64,000 nt of DNA from Diplonema papillatum (lineage: Eukaryota; Euglenozoa; Diplonemea; Diplonemida; Diplonemidae). Positions 1 to 9,797 of this stretch are shown here, piece after piece. Position numbers and translations under genes: made by a program. The notes below the pieces were generated by a model. That model saw only the letters and a list, made by a program, of their open reading frames with translations, did not search any database and was not told the DNA's origin. Numbering within the stretch: position 1 is the first letter of the stretch; every line of letters starts with the position of its first letter. The stretch lies in NCBI GenBank assembly GCA_030068145.1, contig JAPJBO010000094.1:62001-126000 (forward strand), in the 5' to 3' direction.

Positions 1-264
1 CTCCTGTCCAGGGACGTGACGGTCAACCACAGCTTGCAAAGCTTGAGTCGGAGGCAGCACAGTGCCACAACCCCGTCCGCTCTGCCCTGCGGCTGACCGT
101 CTCGACGAGCTTGTGTTCAGCGCGAGCGCCAAGCCCCAAGGTGCGCCAAGCCTTGATGCTTTAGTTTGGAAAATCGGTAGCCACTTGACCCGTAGGCCCG
201 TGGCTCTGCAGTACTGCCGAACACGTGAAGCTTGGCTTCCGTGCAGCAGGCTTTCCCTGGTACC
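1..264 (-). repeat. Family A SINE-like repeat, cut by the window edge
   Basis: This stretch is the reverse complement of 27531-27815, with only scattered differences. A piece of the same repeat lies at 39727-39833 and a diverged end at 36091-36160. The copies at 27.5 and 39.7 kb sit between 13-15-bp direct repeats, so the family moves. It probably lies in an intron or downstream of the minus-strand exon that ends at 317. The long open frame of that exon runs on into the repeat by chance. Confidence 0.8.
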
Positions 265-316
265 TGGAGTGGTCGGAGCAAGCTTGGTGCTTATACAAAA
301 AAAAAAAGAAAGCCAC

Positions 317-1411
317 CTGCGACGACTCTTCGAGCTGGGCTTCGAGGACGCGTTTTTCGGCCGAGGCGTCGGGGTACGGGGTCTGCTCCTGCAGTGCCTT
401 GGTCAGCCGCTCGACTTCGACAGCGAGTGATGCGCCCTTGCGGCTGGCTTCCGACAGCAGCTGGTTGGCCGCGCGGAGCTGCTTGTCGCGCTTGAGGAAC
501 AGCGTCAGTATCTCCTTCTGCTTCAGGTTGTGCTGCACCCCGGCGGCCTCGAACACGTCCAGCAGCCGCGGGATGACGTCCGGAGCGTCGGACAGGGGCA
601 CGACGACACTTTTTTGAATGTCGGGAAACTCGATGTGCACCATTTTGAGCTGGAAGTGCGCGTGCGCCCTTCTGAACTCGGGTCTGGGCTCGCCGTCGCA
701 GAGGTAGAACGCGGCGCCGTTTTGGTACCGGAAGGTCAGGTGGCCGCCTTTCGGCCGCTTGTCGTAAAAAGAGACGTCCGGCGGCGGGTATTGGGTGACG
801 TGCGGCGCCGGCGCGTGGGAGCTGATCAGGCTGCTGGTCTGCGACGCGTTCTCGAAGTGGTGCAGCGTGAACTGCTTCTCGAGGTCCGCGATGCGCTGCC
901 CGGCGGCGGCCTTCACTTTTTGCAGCTGCTCCTCGGTCGCCCGCAGCCGCGCCGCCAGCTCCTCGGCGCCCAGCTGCTCGGCGGCCTGCACCGCCCTCGC
1001 CTCGGCCGGCGAATGGCCGCCGGCATTGCTGGTGCCGCTGGCGTGGGGGGCGGGCCGTTGGAGCGCGGGTGGCGCCTCTTGCGCCGCTTCCCTTGCGGCT
1101 CCTGGCTCGTGCCGCGCGCCGCCGCCCGTGGTAAGGGGTTGCGGCGTCCAGCGACTGCTACCACCCCCGCTGTCGTCAGCGGTGGCGGCGGCGGTATTGT
1201 TGGTGTTGTTGTTGTTGTTGCTGCTGGTGCCGTCGCCGTTGTTGTTGTTGTTGTTGGGCATCGCGGGATGCGGGCGGGCATCGGCGGTGTGCCGCGACAC
1301 TTGCGGCGGAGCCGTTTGCGGGTGTTGCAGCTGCAGCTGCTGCTGCTGCTGCTGCTGCGGTTGGGCGGATGCCGGAGACGGAGGCCCGCCGTAGGCCAGG
1401 GTTTGCGGGTC

Positions 1412-1505
<94 letters not shown>

Positions 1506-1756
1506 GGTTGGGCGGGTGCCGGAGACGGGGGCGCGCCGAAGGCCAGGGTTTGCGGGTCTTGCTGCTGCTGCTGCTGCTGCTGCGGTTCAGCGGGCGCCGG
1601 AGCCCGGGAGGAGGCCAGGCGGTTAAGGAAGTCCTTCGCGGACCCGCCGGCGCTCCTGTACTCCTCGAGCAGTGCGCGGCCTTTGTCGGCGTACCGCTCG
1701 CCCATCTGGCCTCGCCGCCCACTCCACGCCTCACTCCCCTCGCTCACCTGCTTCAT
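317..1756 (-). CDS. Coding exon of a Q/N-rich coiled-coil protein
   Basis: I do not recognise the family. The start used is the ATG at 1756-1754; the open frame continues upstream only to a GTG at 1795. The first 50 residues are charged and helical (RYADKGRALLEEYR). Next come three poly-Gln blocks separated by a duplicated cassette, DPQTLAFG or DPQTLAYG followed by PPSPA, then Asn runs and Ala/Pro-rich linker. A heptad-like helix (AAEQLGAEELAARLRATEEQ) leads to a compact domain of about 130 residues with VSFYDKRPKGGHLTFRYQNG and VHIEFPDIQKSVVVPLSDAP, then a second long helix. The frame then reaches CAG/GTGGC at 319-313, a good splice donor, and turns into poly-Phe from a T-tract, so I end the exon at 317. 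It is much more GC-rich than its surroundings, as expected for coding DNA. Part of it recurs in degraded form at 32972-33065, so it may belong to a repeated family such as a retroelement ORF1. Confidence 0.6.
1329..1602. repeat. (CTG/CAG)n trinucleotide tracts
   Basis: Three CTG-rich tracts, the longest about 90 bp at 1413-1504, encode Gln runs on the minus strand. Neighbouring GTT/TTG runs (1198-1256) encode the Asn runs. Tracts of this size commonly vary in length between alleles. Confidence 0.95.
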
Positions 1757-1823
1757 GTGTATTGATTGACTGGATACGACTAGTGTGGTTGGCACTGATG
1801 GCTGGGCTTGGTGTGGTTCGTGG

Positions 1824-2147
1824 TTGGCTTTGCTGGCTAGACTATAGCGTGGCTGGCTTTGCTGGCTAGACTATAGCGTGGTTGGCTTTGCTGGCTAGAC
1901 TATAGCGTGGTTGGCTTTGCTGGCTAGACTATAGCGTGGTTGGCTTTGCTGGCTAGACTATAGCGTGGCTGGCTTTGCTGGCTAGACTATAGCGTGGTTG
2001 GCTTTGCTGGCTAGACTATAGCGTGGTTGGCTTTGCTGGCTAGACTATAGCGTGGTTGGCTTTGCTGGCTAGACTATAGCGTGGTTGGCTTTGCTGGCTA
2101 GACTATAGCGCGGTTGGCTTTGCTGGCTAGACTATAGCGTGGTTGGC
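1824..2147. repeat. 29-bp minisatellite, about 11 copies
   Basis: The unit contains GGCTTTGCTGGCTAGACTAT followed by AGCGTGGTT, and copies differ at only one or two positions. It lies about 70 bp upstream of the ATG of the minus-strand exon and could sit in its 5' region. Confidence 0.95.
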
Positions 2148-2218
2148 TCGCCCACTCCACGCCTCCGAAAGATCGATGCTTGCGGAAGACGTGGCGATGG
2201 CCTTCGAAAAAGGGCGCG

Positions 2219-2555
2219 TGGCTGGCGGTTGGTCTTGCTGGCTGGACTGGTGGTTGGCCTTGCTGGCAGGACTGGTGGTTGGCCTTGCTGGCTGGACTGG
2301 TGGTTGGCCTTGTTGGCTGGACTGGTGGTTGGTCTTGCTGGCTGGACTGGTGGTTGGCCTTGCTGGCTGGACTGGTAGTTGGTAGGACTGGTGGTTGGCC
2401 TTGCTGGCTGGACTGGTGGTTGGCCTTGCTGACTGGTGGTTGGCCTTGCTGGCTGGACTGGTGGTTGGTCTTGCTGGCTGGACTGGTGGTTGGTCTTGCT
2501 GGCTGGACTGGTGGTTGGTCTTGCTGGCTGGACTGGTGTGGCTGGCTTTGCTGGA
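2219..2555. repeat. 25-bp minisatellite, about 13 copies
   Basis: The unit is TGGTTGGCCTTGCTGGCTGG plus ACTGG, with a few deletions (near 2380 and 2430). It shares GTTGGCYTTGCTGGCT with the 29-bp array just upstream, so one probably arose from the other. The 70-bp spacer holds the words CCCACTCCACGCCTC, also seen at 1720-1734. Open frames here are only hydrophobic repeat translations. Confidence 0.95.
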
Positions 2556-2769
2556 CTTGGCGGGGAGTCCGATTTTATGGTTTTCGAATACCTCTGCACC
2601 AGGTGTTGTAACTAATCAAACTCCTGCTCCGGATCAACACGCGCCCCCGAACCGATGGATCGGCTAAATGTAGAAGCAAGTACACGACACACGCCGAGCA
2701 GAACCAGGGAAACGGGCTCGAGTTTTCCACCGGCTTTTCCCTGTCGATATGATAGGTGACGTTTCCTTG

Positions 2770-2893
2770 GTTTCACATTCTGCGGCCATTTTCCGAGCCC
2801 AAACGAGCATCTGGCCACGTTTTTTTAAATTTCCGGACCGTTTCGGGGCCACCTGGGTGGTTGGTTTGCAGTTTTGGGTTTCCGATGACTCCC
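2770..2893 (+). repeat. Dispersed repeat shared with 62197-62340
   Basis: CATTCTGCGGCCATT, ACGAGC, a GGCCACCTG(A/G)GTGG core and TTTGGGTTTC occur in the same order at 62.2 kb. The copy stops where the LSU 3' remnant starts. Confidence 0.65.
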
Positions 2894-2904
2894 CTTTTTC
2901 GTAC

Positions 2905-2975
2905 GGTCTGGGATGCTACCACTGGATGGATTGTGGCTTGAACGCCTCTATCAGAACCCCGTCTAGACGAATGCG
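2905..2975 (+). pseudogene. Degraded 3' end of LSU rRNA
   Basis: GATGCTACCACTGGATGGAT, then TGGCTTGAACGCCTCTATCA and GTCTAGA match the 3' block at 57143-57202 with several substitutions. Upstream rRNA sequence, including the sarcin-ricin loop, is absent. It is on the same strand as the main blocks but out of order, so I read it as a relic or the tail of a preceding rDNA unit. Confidence 0.75.
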
Positions 2976-2979
2976 TAAC

Positions 2980-3990
2980 TCAGGGCACATCGGATCTTTT
3001 TGGGACGGAACCCGTGTCTCGAGCCGGGCGTCGATACGGCGCTGCATGGACCGGCTCTGATCAAAAAGGAATGAAAACGGCAGAGAAGCGACCTCAGTAC
3101 GGGGGGGTGGGCGGGATGGGGGTAGGCTCGTTGTGGCGCGAGATGAGGGCGAGCGGCAGAGCCATTTGTTTGACCAAGCATCTGCTTTTGTAAGAAATGC
3201 TCGAGGAGGCCGTCAGTTTTCGAAAGACAATCGGAGGAAACGCGTTGCCTTGCAACCCTCGCAAGGCGCAGTTTAGCTCTGAACGTTGCGCCCGGTGCCA
3301 TGCGCTTCAACCGTAAGAAAAAACGGTCCTTTGATTTGCACTTGTTTTGTTCGTGTCCTCCCCGTCAAAATAAGCGGCACCTCCGACCATTGCCATGCGG
3401 GTTCCCACTTTTTTTTTGTGCAGTTCCTCTGGAGACTGACTGGAAAAAATAAAACTGGAAACTCTGATGCCTGCATAGTATCAGTGCTTCGCCAAAGGAA
3501 AACGGAAACTCTGATACTTGCAGATTATCAGTGCTTCCGCCACGTGGGGAGTTCTACAACGCTTTACTAAACTCGATTACGTTGTAAGCCGGCGATGCAA
3601 GGTATCGCCACAAATTATTTGCGTTCGAATCCAAACAATTACGTTCTGCAACGCTCGATCGGGCAGGTGGTGCGTCCAAAACAAAAGCGGGGAGCAAGTC
3701 GCCGGTATGTTGCCGGGAATAAATCCGCGGTACTTCGTAGGGATTACTTACCTTCCCTACACACTCTGCTCCACCTCAACACCGCCAGCTTGGCAGGAGG
3801 TATTGATTCAACCACGGCAAACCACCGTCACAAGGGGGGGGTGCTGTCGGTGGTCACTAAGTATCTTCTTGTTGGGGGATAGTGCTGGTGGGGAAACCCT
3901 CTCGGGACATACCCCACGGGTTTCCTTTATTCTCCGGAGCAGGGTCTCTCAAGCCCTGACGGTGCTGGCCCCCAGGGTCAGATATAGCGT
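2980..3990. other. No recognisable gene
   Basis: Only short unrelated open frames are present. Two near-identical words, GGAAACTCTGATGCYTGCA and GGAAACTCTGATACTTGCAG, lie at about 3456 and 3507. TATCGCCACAAATTATTTGC at 3602 belongs to a repeat that also occurs at 35790 and, inverted, at 54450. Confidence 0.5.
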
Positions 3991-3993
3991 ACA

Positions 3994-4533
3994 GGGGGGA
4001 AAACTTAGTTTAATGTTTAGGCAGAACACTGCCTCGCATGGGGGGGGTGGTTGCAAGAACGTGCTTATTATTAAGATATGTGCTCGACACCGCACGGGTC
4101 CCGTCTGCGCCGTGTTTCGGCCCAAGCCACGGACACATAACGGCGGACCATCAGCGCGGAACCTGAGTGTCTGCAGACAGGACAGCGGTGTGAGTCTGGT
4201 TTGTCAGGCGGCTGTTCGTAGCTCGCCTCAGCCAGGACCACCCGTGCTACCAGAGCACAGGCGAATCCGCCATGGGAGGAGGCCCCTACAACCGTGTCTG
4301 AGCAATCATGAGCCGGTCCGTCCCTATCTCTTGAAACTGCATCGAAGTGCCTGCCGCTGTTTATCACAGTGAATCACGGTCCACCACGGTCTATCAGGTC
4401 CATCTCTAGTCCCTAGAGCTGCATCGAATTGCCCGGTGCCGTATTCTTCGGTCTATCGTGGTCGATCAAGAGGGGATGGACCGGCTCAAATCAGTAAAAA
4501 CCTCAAGACCCCCGCCCTGATTGTGACTGCGAC
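3994..4533 (+). repeat. Family B repeat carrying a nested MITE-2
   Basis: This is the fullest Family B copy. It begins at GGGGAAAACTTAGTTTAATG, passes through CAAGAACGTGCTT, GTCCCGTCTGCGCCGTGTTT and TGTCTGCAGACAGGACAGCG, and ends near GCCCTGATTGTGACTGCGAC. Without the insert at 4309-4488 it is about 360 bp. Other copies lie at 10.3, 12.7, 18.0, 21.2, 25.6, 43.0, 53.6, 57.8 and 63.5 kb. No coding capacity is conserved, and I see no terminal inverted repeats. Confidence 0.85.
4309..4488 (+). mobile_element. MITE-2, 180 bp, with AATCA duplication
   Basis: The ends are TGAGCCGGTCCGTCCC and GGGGATGGACCGGCTCA, imperfect inverted repeats. AATCA flanks both sides (4304-4308 and 4489-4493). The uninterrupted Family B copy at 63.8 kb reads GTGCAATCAGTAAAAA, which is the empty site. 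There is no coding capacity, so it is non-autonomous. The interior is rich in GAYAGACCG and TGATTCAC-like words. Confidence 0.92.
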
Positions 4534-4637
4534 CCGCGCCGAGTCAGATATAGCGTGTGGGGGGCTCCGAAATTCGCAGCTTGGGGAGTCAATTTGACGG
4601 TCGGTGTGCTGAATAGCTTCCGAACCCTTCTTTATTT

Positions 4638-4720
4638 AGAGTTAAAGTTCGCTTGAAATGCCGGGGGTTTAGGGTCTCCGTGTGACCGTTGTTAAATGGG
4701 TTCTCTTAGAGCAAGATTTG
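4638..4720 (+). repeat. Family F element
   Basis: AGAGTTAAAGTTCGCTTGAA, then GGGTCTCCGTGTGACCGT and GGGTTCTCTTAGAGCAAGA match the defined element at 5384-5496. It is preceded by TTTATTT, as usual for the family. Confidence 0.85.
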
Positions 4721-5224
4721 TCGGTTTTAGCCCGGGGCCCGTCACCTTTGATGAAGGTCTGTATGCATTTCCTGCGCCCTGAGCGGACCATCAGTTCTAC
4801 CTCAGTTTAGTGGTGGAAACCGCAACACTGCCTCACTGAGCTGTGAAGCTTCAGTTGGTTCTTGCGCTCGTGCCGGCAGTTCCAACGCGACAACCTCAGA
4901 TAGATTTGTTTGTGCGCACTTCCTTCAAACCTGTTTTGGTCATCTAACGGGAGTGAGGATAGTACGCTGTCATCGATCTGTTTTTGTTCTTGACAAATTG
5001 CATTTGTTAGACAAAAAAAACACAGTAGTAGTTTGTACTTTTGGAGCAGGGGTCACACCCAGGACGTCGCAGGTCCTGCACCAGCGCCAGCAAAACCCTC
5101 GGCTCTAGGCTGCCTCCAACTCCCACAGCTTCACGCATGATGAATTTTCTCGCGTGCCGCTGCATACCGCCAACCGTGAAGGACGGTTTTGGCTGGGGGA
5201 AAAAGAAGTCGGCGCGCTGGCAAG
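4721..5224. other. No recognisable gene
   Basis: Mixed sequence with no convincing open frame. The words CGCGACAACCTCAGATAGAT at 4888 faintly recall the LSU rRNA 5' end, but nothing around them supports that. Confidence 0.4.
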
Positions 5225-5574
5225 AACATTTCCGGAGTTGGGGCTTGCACTGATAAACGAAGCAACGGACGATCAGCAGCAATTGACCAAAGGTGATGAA
5301 CATGATAAGGCAAAAGTTTCTTGTTCTTCGCGTGTACAGGGTATAAACCTCTCTGGGGGGGTTTCCTGTATTTGCACTTTTTCAGAGTTAAAGTTCGCTT
5401 GAAATTCCGGGGTTTTAGGGTCTCCGTGTGACCGTTCATGAATGGGTTCTCTTAGAGCAAGAAAGGGCTATGTGGTTACGGGTTGTATATTTAGTGTTTT
5501 CGTTGGCTTCGTTTTCTCTTTCATGTGCAACCGTTGTTCCGGAAATGTACCCGTCAGTACAGATGTACTCTTAA
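5225..5574 (+). repeat. Family H repeat carrying a nested Family F
   Basis: It runs from AACATTTCCGGAGTTGGGGC through TGGCTTCGTTTTCTCTTTCA to GTACAGATGTAC and TTAA. The same sequence without the insert is at 37255-37490, and its 3' half is at 32547-32658. The insert occupies 5384-5496. Confidence 0.9.
5384..5496 (+). mobile_element. Family F element, 113 bp, with TTTTC duplication
   Basis: Family H reads GCACTTTTTCGTTGGCTTCG when empty (32577). Here the same site is split, with TTTTC at 5379-5383 and again at 5497-5501. The element starts AGAGTTAAAGTTCGCTTG, has the core GTCTCCGTGTGACCG, and ends TATATTTAGTG. It has no terminal inverted repeat and no open frame. Other copies often continue differently after about 70 bp, so this may be a short form of a longer element (compare 9798-10090). 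Confidence 0.9.
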
Positions 5575-5623
5575 AAAAAAAAACTCGGCGTAGCTGCTTT
5601 GGCTCTGAATGGAGGGGAGGAAA

Positions 5624-5710
5624 AATTAGTATGGCGCTTTCTTTTGTTTGCGCACGAGCGGAACTCACCTGCTTTGGTCGGTTTCATGTAATACGCTGTC
5701 AACTACTAAT
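5624..5710 (+). repeat. Family K repeat
   Basis: The shared words are AATTAGTATGGCGCTTTCTT, GCGGAACTCACCTGCTTTGG and CATGTARTACGC. Other copies are at 45146, 54276 and 59193. A Family F copy follows immediately at 5712. Confidence 0.75.
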
Positions 5711-5711
5711 T

Positions 5712-5763
5712 AGAGTGAAAGTTCGCTTGAAACTCCGGAGTTTTAAAGTCTCCGGTGTAATTA
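5712..5763 (+). repeat. Family F element, short
   Basis: AGAGTGAAAGTTCGCTTGAA and TTTTAAAGTCTCCGGTGT are present; the sequence diverges after the core. Confidence 0.75.
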
Positions 5764-5764
5764 T

Positions 5765-6050
5765 TAGCATTTATTGGGAAAAATAAATTCCCTCTGGTGG
5801 AAATGGCTTGCGGAGCGTGACGATAAATTTCGTTTATTTTTGGCAGGATTCCATTGTGTTTACGCAGGCCGGAAAAATAAACGAGTTTATTTATGGAATT
5901 TATTTCGTGTGGCAGCATTTATTTCGTGCCGCCAGCCATTTTCAGGTGAAAAAAATAAACAAAATTTATTTCGTATCGCGAAAAAAATAAACGTTTATTT
6001 TTGCGTGGGGGTTTAACAGAGAAATCTGTAGGGGAGACCCCTCGCAAAAT
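5765..6050. repeat. AT-rich stretch of AATAAA/TTTATT words
   Basis: ATAAATTTCGTTTATT, AATAAACGAGTTTATTT and AATAAACGTTTATT are short palindromes repeated about every 30 bp. It resembles the TTTATTCGGC arms of the foldback at 6488 and may be an older relic of the same kind of element. Confidence 0.5.
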
Positions 6051-6487
6051 TTTTTTTCTCCCTGTGGTGAGTGAAATCGCGTGTTTTGAGCTCGTTTTGA
6101 GCCGAATTCATTGGTGTCTCATCCTCGGTGCTCAAAGGCCTGTGAAGAAAACCCCTCCCGTGAACGCTCCAGCCCAGTAAGTGTCAGATGAAGTTCACCG
6201 CCAGCGAACTCACCCATGCTGAATTCCAGGTCCAAGTGCGTAGAAAACTTGTACCAATTCAGTGTGCTTGAGTCTCGTTGCAAGAACATCTGTGGGTCTG
6301 CCTGAGCACACTGGATTCCAGCTGTCTGAGTTCATCTGCTGATCGCCTGCTGTGCATGTGCAAGCGGCCGAGCACTCGCGTTGCAAACTAACACCACATC
6401 AACTCCCCGCGACTTATCAAAATTTCACGCCGTCCAAGCAACGATGTTTTGTTTCCACCCTCGGGAATTTAGTTTTCCCAATAAAAT

Positions 6488-6684
6488 CATTTATTCGGCA
6501 ATAATTTCCGCCAATTTTGCCTCGGTGTCGGTTTTAGTCCCTCGGGAGGCCCTCGGGGGGGTTTGCAACCCCTCGCCACTCGCTCCGCTCGTGGCTCGGG
6601 GTTGCAAACCCCCCCTCGGGCCTCCCTCGGGACTAAAACCGACACCTCGGCAAAATAAACGGAAATTATCTTGCCGAATAAATG
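6488..6684. mobile_element. Foldback palindrome with arms of about 95 bp
   Basis: The left arm starts CATTTATTCGGCAATAATTT and the right arm ends TTGCCGAATAAATG. GTTTTAGTCCCTCGGGAGGC and GGGGGGGTTTGCAACCCC are matched by their reverse complements across a loop of a few bases near 6585. There are few mismatches, so the arms are young or are kept alike. It abuts a Family D copy at 6685. Confidence 0.85.
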
Positions 6685-6760
6685 CTTATTATTGTGGTTT
6701 AGAGGTTCGGTGTTTTAGGGCCTTCGGTTGACCATTGAGGCTGTGAGGCGGGTAGTATGA
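6685..6760 (+). repeat. Family D element
   Basis: ATTGTGGTTTAGAGGTTCGG, then GGTTGACCATTGAGGCTGTG and GCGGGTAGTATGAG. It shares its TTTTAGGGTCTCCGG-TGACC type core with families E and F. Confidence 0.85.
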
Positions 6761-6792
6761 GTAGTACCAACAATGCATTGTCAACACAAAAA

Positions 6793-7022
6793 TAGAGGTA
6801 GAGAGGTAAATACAACACAAACACACCTGGGTTGTTCTTTGTCGCTTTTTCGCTCAGGACTCTTTACCTGTTGCGTTTGTGTGTCTTGTCGTGTAAAGGT
6901 AGACCCGCATGACCTCACGTCCCTTCAACGCGTGGTTCGGTTAGTTACAGCACTTGGGATCCCTTCGGTTCTTTGTCTGGCAGCTTTGTCGAGCATTTCT
7001 TTCCAAGCTGGCGCTAATGCAT
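6793..7022 (+). repeat. Family I repeat, partial
   Basis: It matches 56080-56338: TAGAGGTA, CAGGACTCTTTACCTGTTG, GACCTCACGTCC, GTGGTTCGGTTAGTTACAGC and CTTGGGATCCCTTCGGTTC in order. Confidence 0.8.
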
Positions 7023-7029
7023 AAAGAAA

Positions 7030-8680
7030 AAGAAGAAGGGAAAAAATTCATCAAATTGATTCAGAAGCGGAGAAAAAGAGAAAGTGAAGGAAGGAAAGGA
7101 CAGGTGGGCTGGTTGATGCCGAAGGAGCGCCAGGCGGTAGCTCCCTCCACAGGCTGATAAGTCTCGCAGACGTGCAGGTGGAGGTGGCGGTCCTCAGCGC
7201 AAGGAACGTCGGGAGGGAAGCATGAGGTTGGCGCAGGTAGGCGTAACTGGGCGCTGATGGCGGCAAATCCCCTCAAAAAACAACCGATACAGTGTGCAGC
7301 GACTGCTAGCGTTCTGGTGAGTAGTATAATTTCGTTTTGGCTTTTCTACTTTTACTTTGGCCCAGACCGGGGTAGAAGCAGGATCCTTCCTTTTTTTGTC
7401 CAACGCAGCTAGACTGCTAAAGTCTGGGCTCCTACCCGGATGGTGGCTGAATCCTTTTGGCAGAGCTTTTCTTTCTTTCTTTCCCAATTTTGAGTCGTAA
7501 TGACGTGTCGACTACAACCTTGTTTCATTCTGTTCCTTCCTTTTCGTTAGTTTCGTTCTGCTTCTGTGATGGCAAATTCCTGGATGGTGACCTCGGTCTG
7601 AAGACGGCCAGATAACTAAAACTGAAGGGTTCTTAATGAGCCGTATTAGAAATATCGGGTCTGTCATACATTGGACCGAACAAATCTTGGGACCGCTCCG
7701 ATCCGATACTTGTCCAAAAACACGTTACCCCCCAGTGCAACTAGAAAAGGAAAGGCAAAAAAGAGCAACAAGTGAAAAAATGAAAGAAAACGAAGAAAAC
7801 GGCCAACAGCGGCATTATTGTCACTTGTGAGATCGCGGATAGGCGCACCTAACCCGGAACAGCTTGAAACAACGAGAAAGGCTATTGCATTTTACTCGAG
7901 GTGGAAAGAAAAGAAAGCACAAAGGCGGGACAATCAGAGGAGAAGAAAATGGAGGAAGAGACGAAGAAGTGAAACGGTCTCCGGCCGTGGACACAGAGTC
8001 AAGGAGACGAAGGAGAACAGGGTCAAGATGAAGATTGCCGTTCTAGAAAAACGGAAAAGGGTAGATCCGCCTCGACTGCTGGTGGGTATGGGGTTCGGAC
8101 GAGAGAACACAAGATCAACTCGTCTCAATGCAAGAAAAGGGCAGAAGATGAGCGGGAAAGCTTGCTCGAATCGCTCGTCCGCGTGCGGAAACGAACACTA
8201 CGTGGCATGAGCCGGAAGGCGATGAAGGGAAAAAAAAACAAGAAAACAAAGGGTCGCTTTAGTTTTGTGTCCCCGTCAATCCCGAGGGACGATTTATTTT
8301 TTTCTGTGTGTGGCACGTTTGGTCCCTCAAAAAGAGACGAGTTCGCACGCCCCCCCTCCACGTCTAGCTCACACGATGCTTTCCACCTCCTCACTCTTTT
8401 TTTGTACATGCAGCGTTCCTGGTGCACACGTGCCGCTCGCACGGACAACTTCTCGAAGCTGCACCCGACAGCGTAGTTCCTTCCAGCAACCTATACCTAG
8501 CTGTCTGAAATGCTACATAAATACGGGTGTGAAAGCACGGCTGGGTTGGCAAGGACGGATGGAGGACGAACAAGCGCTGGCGCTCTGTCTTCCGAGCAGT
8601 ACTGTGTAACACTTCTAGGCGCAGGCCTCTTTCTGAAGCAACGCCGGCGTTTCGGTTAAGAGTTTCGATCGGAATTCTAG
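7030..8680. other. No recognisable gene
   Basis: A purine-rich stretch (7700-8260) gives Lys/Arg/Glu-rich open frames on the plus strand. They have no motif and no start context, and look compositional rather than coding. Confidence 0.45.
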
Positions 8681-8689
8681 ACAGTTTCG

Positions 8690-8850
8690 TGTTTTTAGCC
8701 GGTGTTTTAAAGTCTCCGGTTGACAGTAGAGGCGGGTATGGGGTGGGAAATGGGGGGGAAATCTCAGTTTAATGGGATGGAAGAAGGGATATTTTTCAGT
8801 TGGTATGATTCTGGTAATTCTAGCGTTTATTGTGGTTCGGTGAATTTCTT
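8690..8850 (+). repeat. Degraded Family D/E pieces
   Basis: CGGTGTTTTAAAGTCTCCGG with TTGACAGTAGAGGCGGGTAT (8700-8740) and TCTAGCGTTTATTGTGGTTC (8818-8837) are separate remnants of the D/E core and the D start. Confidence 0.6.
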
Positions 8851-8859
8851 TCGGTTCAT

Positions 8860-9398
8860 TCTGCTTTTCTTTCATTCGTCAGTAGTCAACACTCCCGTCT
8901 GACGCAACCTAAACGCTTCTGAACTCCTCTGATGTGGGGGTGTCCTGTGACACTTTGAACTGGGATATCGGCCCAGCTTCCACACATTGTTGAGGTGCCT
9001 ACACTACATTTAGCTCTGCAAGATTCCTGTAGATCTATATGCGTCGTTTGGCCCTTGGCCCTTGAAGTCAGTGGGGGCCAGCTTTTCCTCGAGCTGCTGA
9101 GCAATCCGGTCACACACCCACACGAAAGACCCATGAAAAGTCTCATATTCATGATCGCGGACAGTCGGCAAAAGCAGGTAACGATGGGTGTGGATACTGG
9201 TTGGCCCCCGTGTCCTTCCGGTTATTTTTCTTTTGCGTTTCCATCATATTTCTTTTTTTTTTTTTTTTGTCGTTGATTTCTTTCTTTTGATTTGTGGTAT
9301 GCCGGCTTGATCGACTTCCCTCTTGGGATCGGGGTCGTTTCCCCTCTTTTTTTTGGTATTGTTGCTTGTTGTTGTTGGTCGTGTTCTTGTTGTTGGTT

Positions 9399-9429
<31 letters not shown>

Positions 9430-9790
9430 ATGTTGGTTTACCCTGTTGAGGGTACTGTTCGTTGCTGTTGTGCACGTGTAGAGAGCGAAGCACATCTACT
9501 CTGCCGGTCTACTCGGTACCGGAGCGCCTATCGCCCGATTCATCCGCTACAAACGGACGGTCCAGACCAGAGTTGTCCGCCGATAAAAAGAAGCTTGCCT
9601 ACAGATACATGCAGAGAAAACTGCAAACTTGAACATGCATATCGCGAAGAAAAATGCACATGCAGCTTGTGGTTGTACTAGAAAAAGATGCGTGGACATG
9701 CACAGACTCTGATAGGCTTCCTCCTCCGGTGGAAGTTGCTAGGAATTGGCTTTCGCCCATGCTGCCTTTTCTTATTTGCTGTCTTTCCAT
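8860..9790. other. No gene; GTT microsatellite near 9359-9433
   Basis: GTTGTTGTT runs interrupted by other T-rich triplets and a T17 tract at 9251 are the only clear structure. Minus-strand Asn/Lys-rich frames are translations of this repeat. Confidence 0.6.
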
Positions 9791-9797
9791 CTTTTTT

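Noticed and set aside
161..316. C-terminal extension of the Q-rich protein
   Set aside because: It passes a GT donor into a T-tract and then Family A repeat, so it is intron or downstream DNA.
2132..2611. Hydrophobic frames (WLALLAGLVVG) that look like membrane proteins
   Set aside because: They arise from the 25-bp minisatellite and are equally open in other frames.
4880..4910. LSU rRNA 5' end (CGACAACCTCAGATAGAT)
   Set aside because: A single short resemblance without continuation.
7818..8210. Lys/Arg-rich protein
   Set aside because: Reflects purine-rich composition; no domain, splice or start support.
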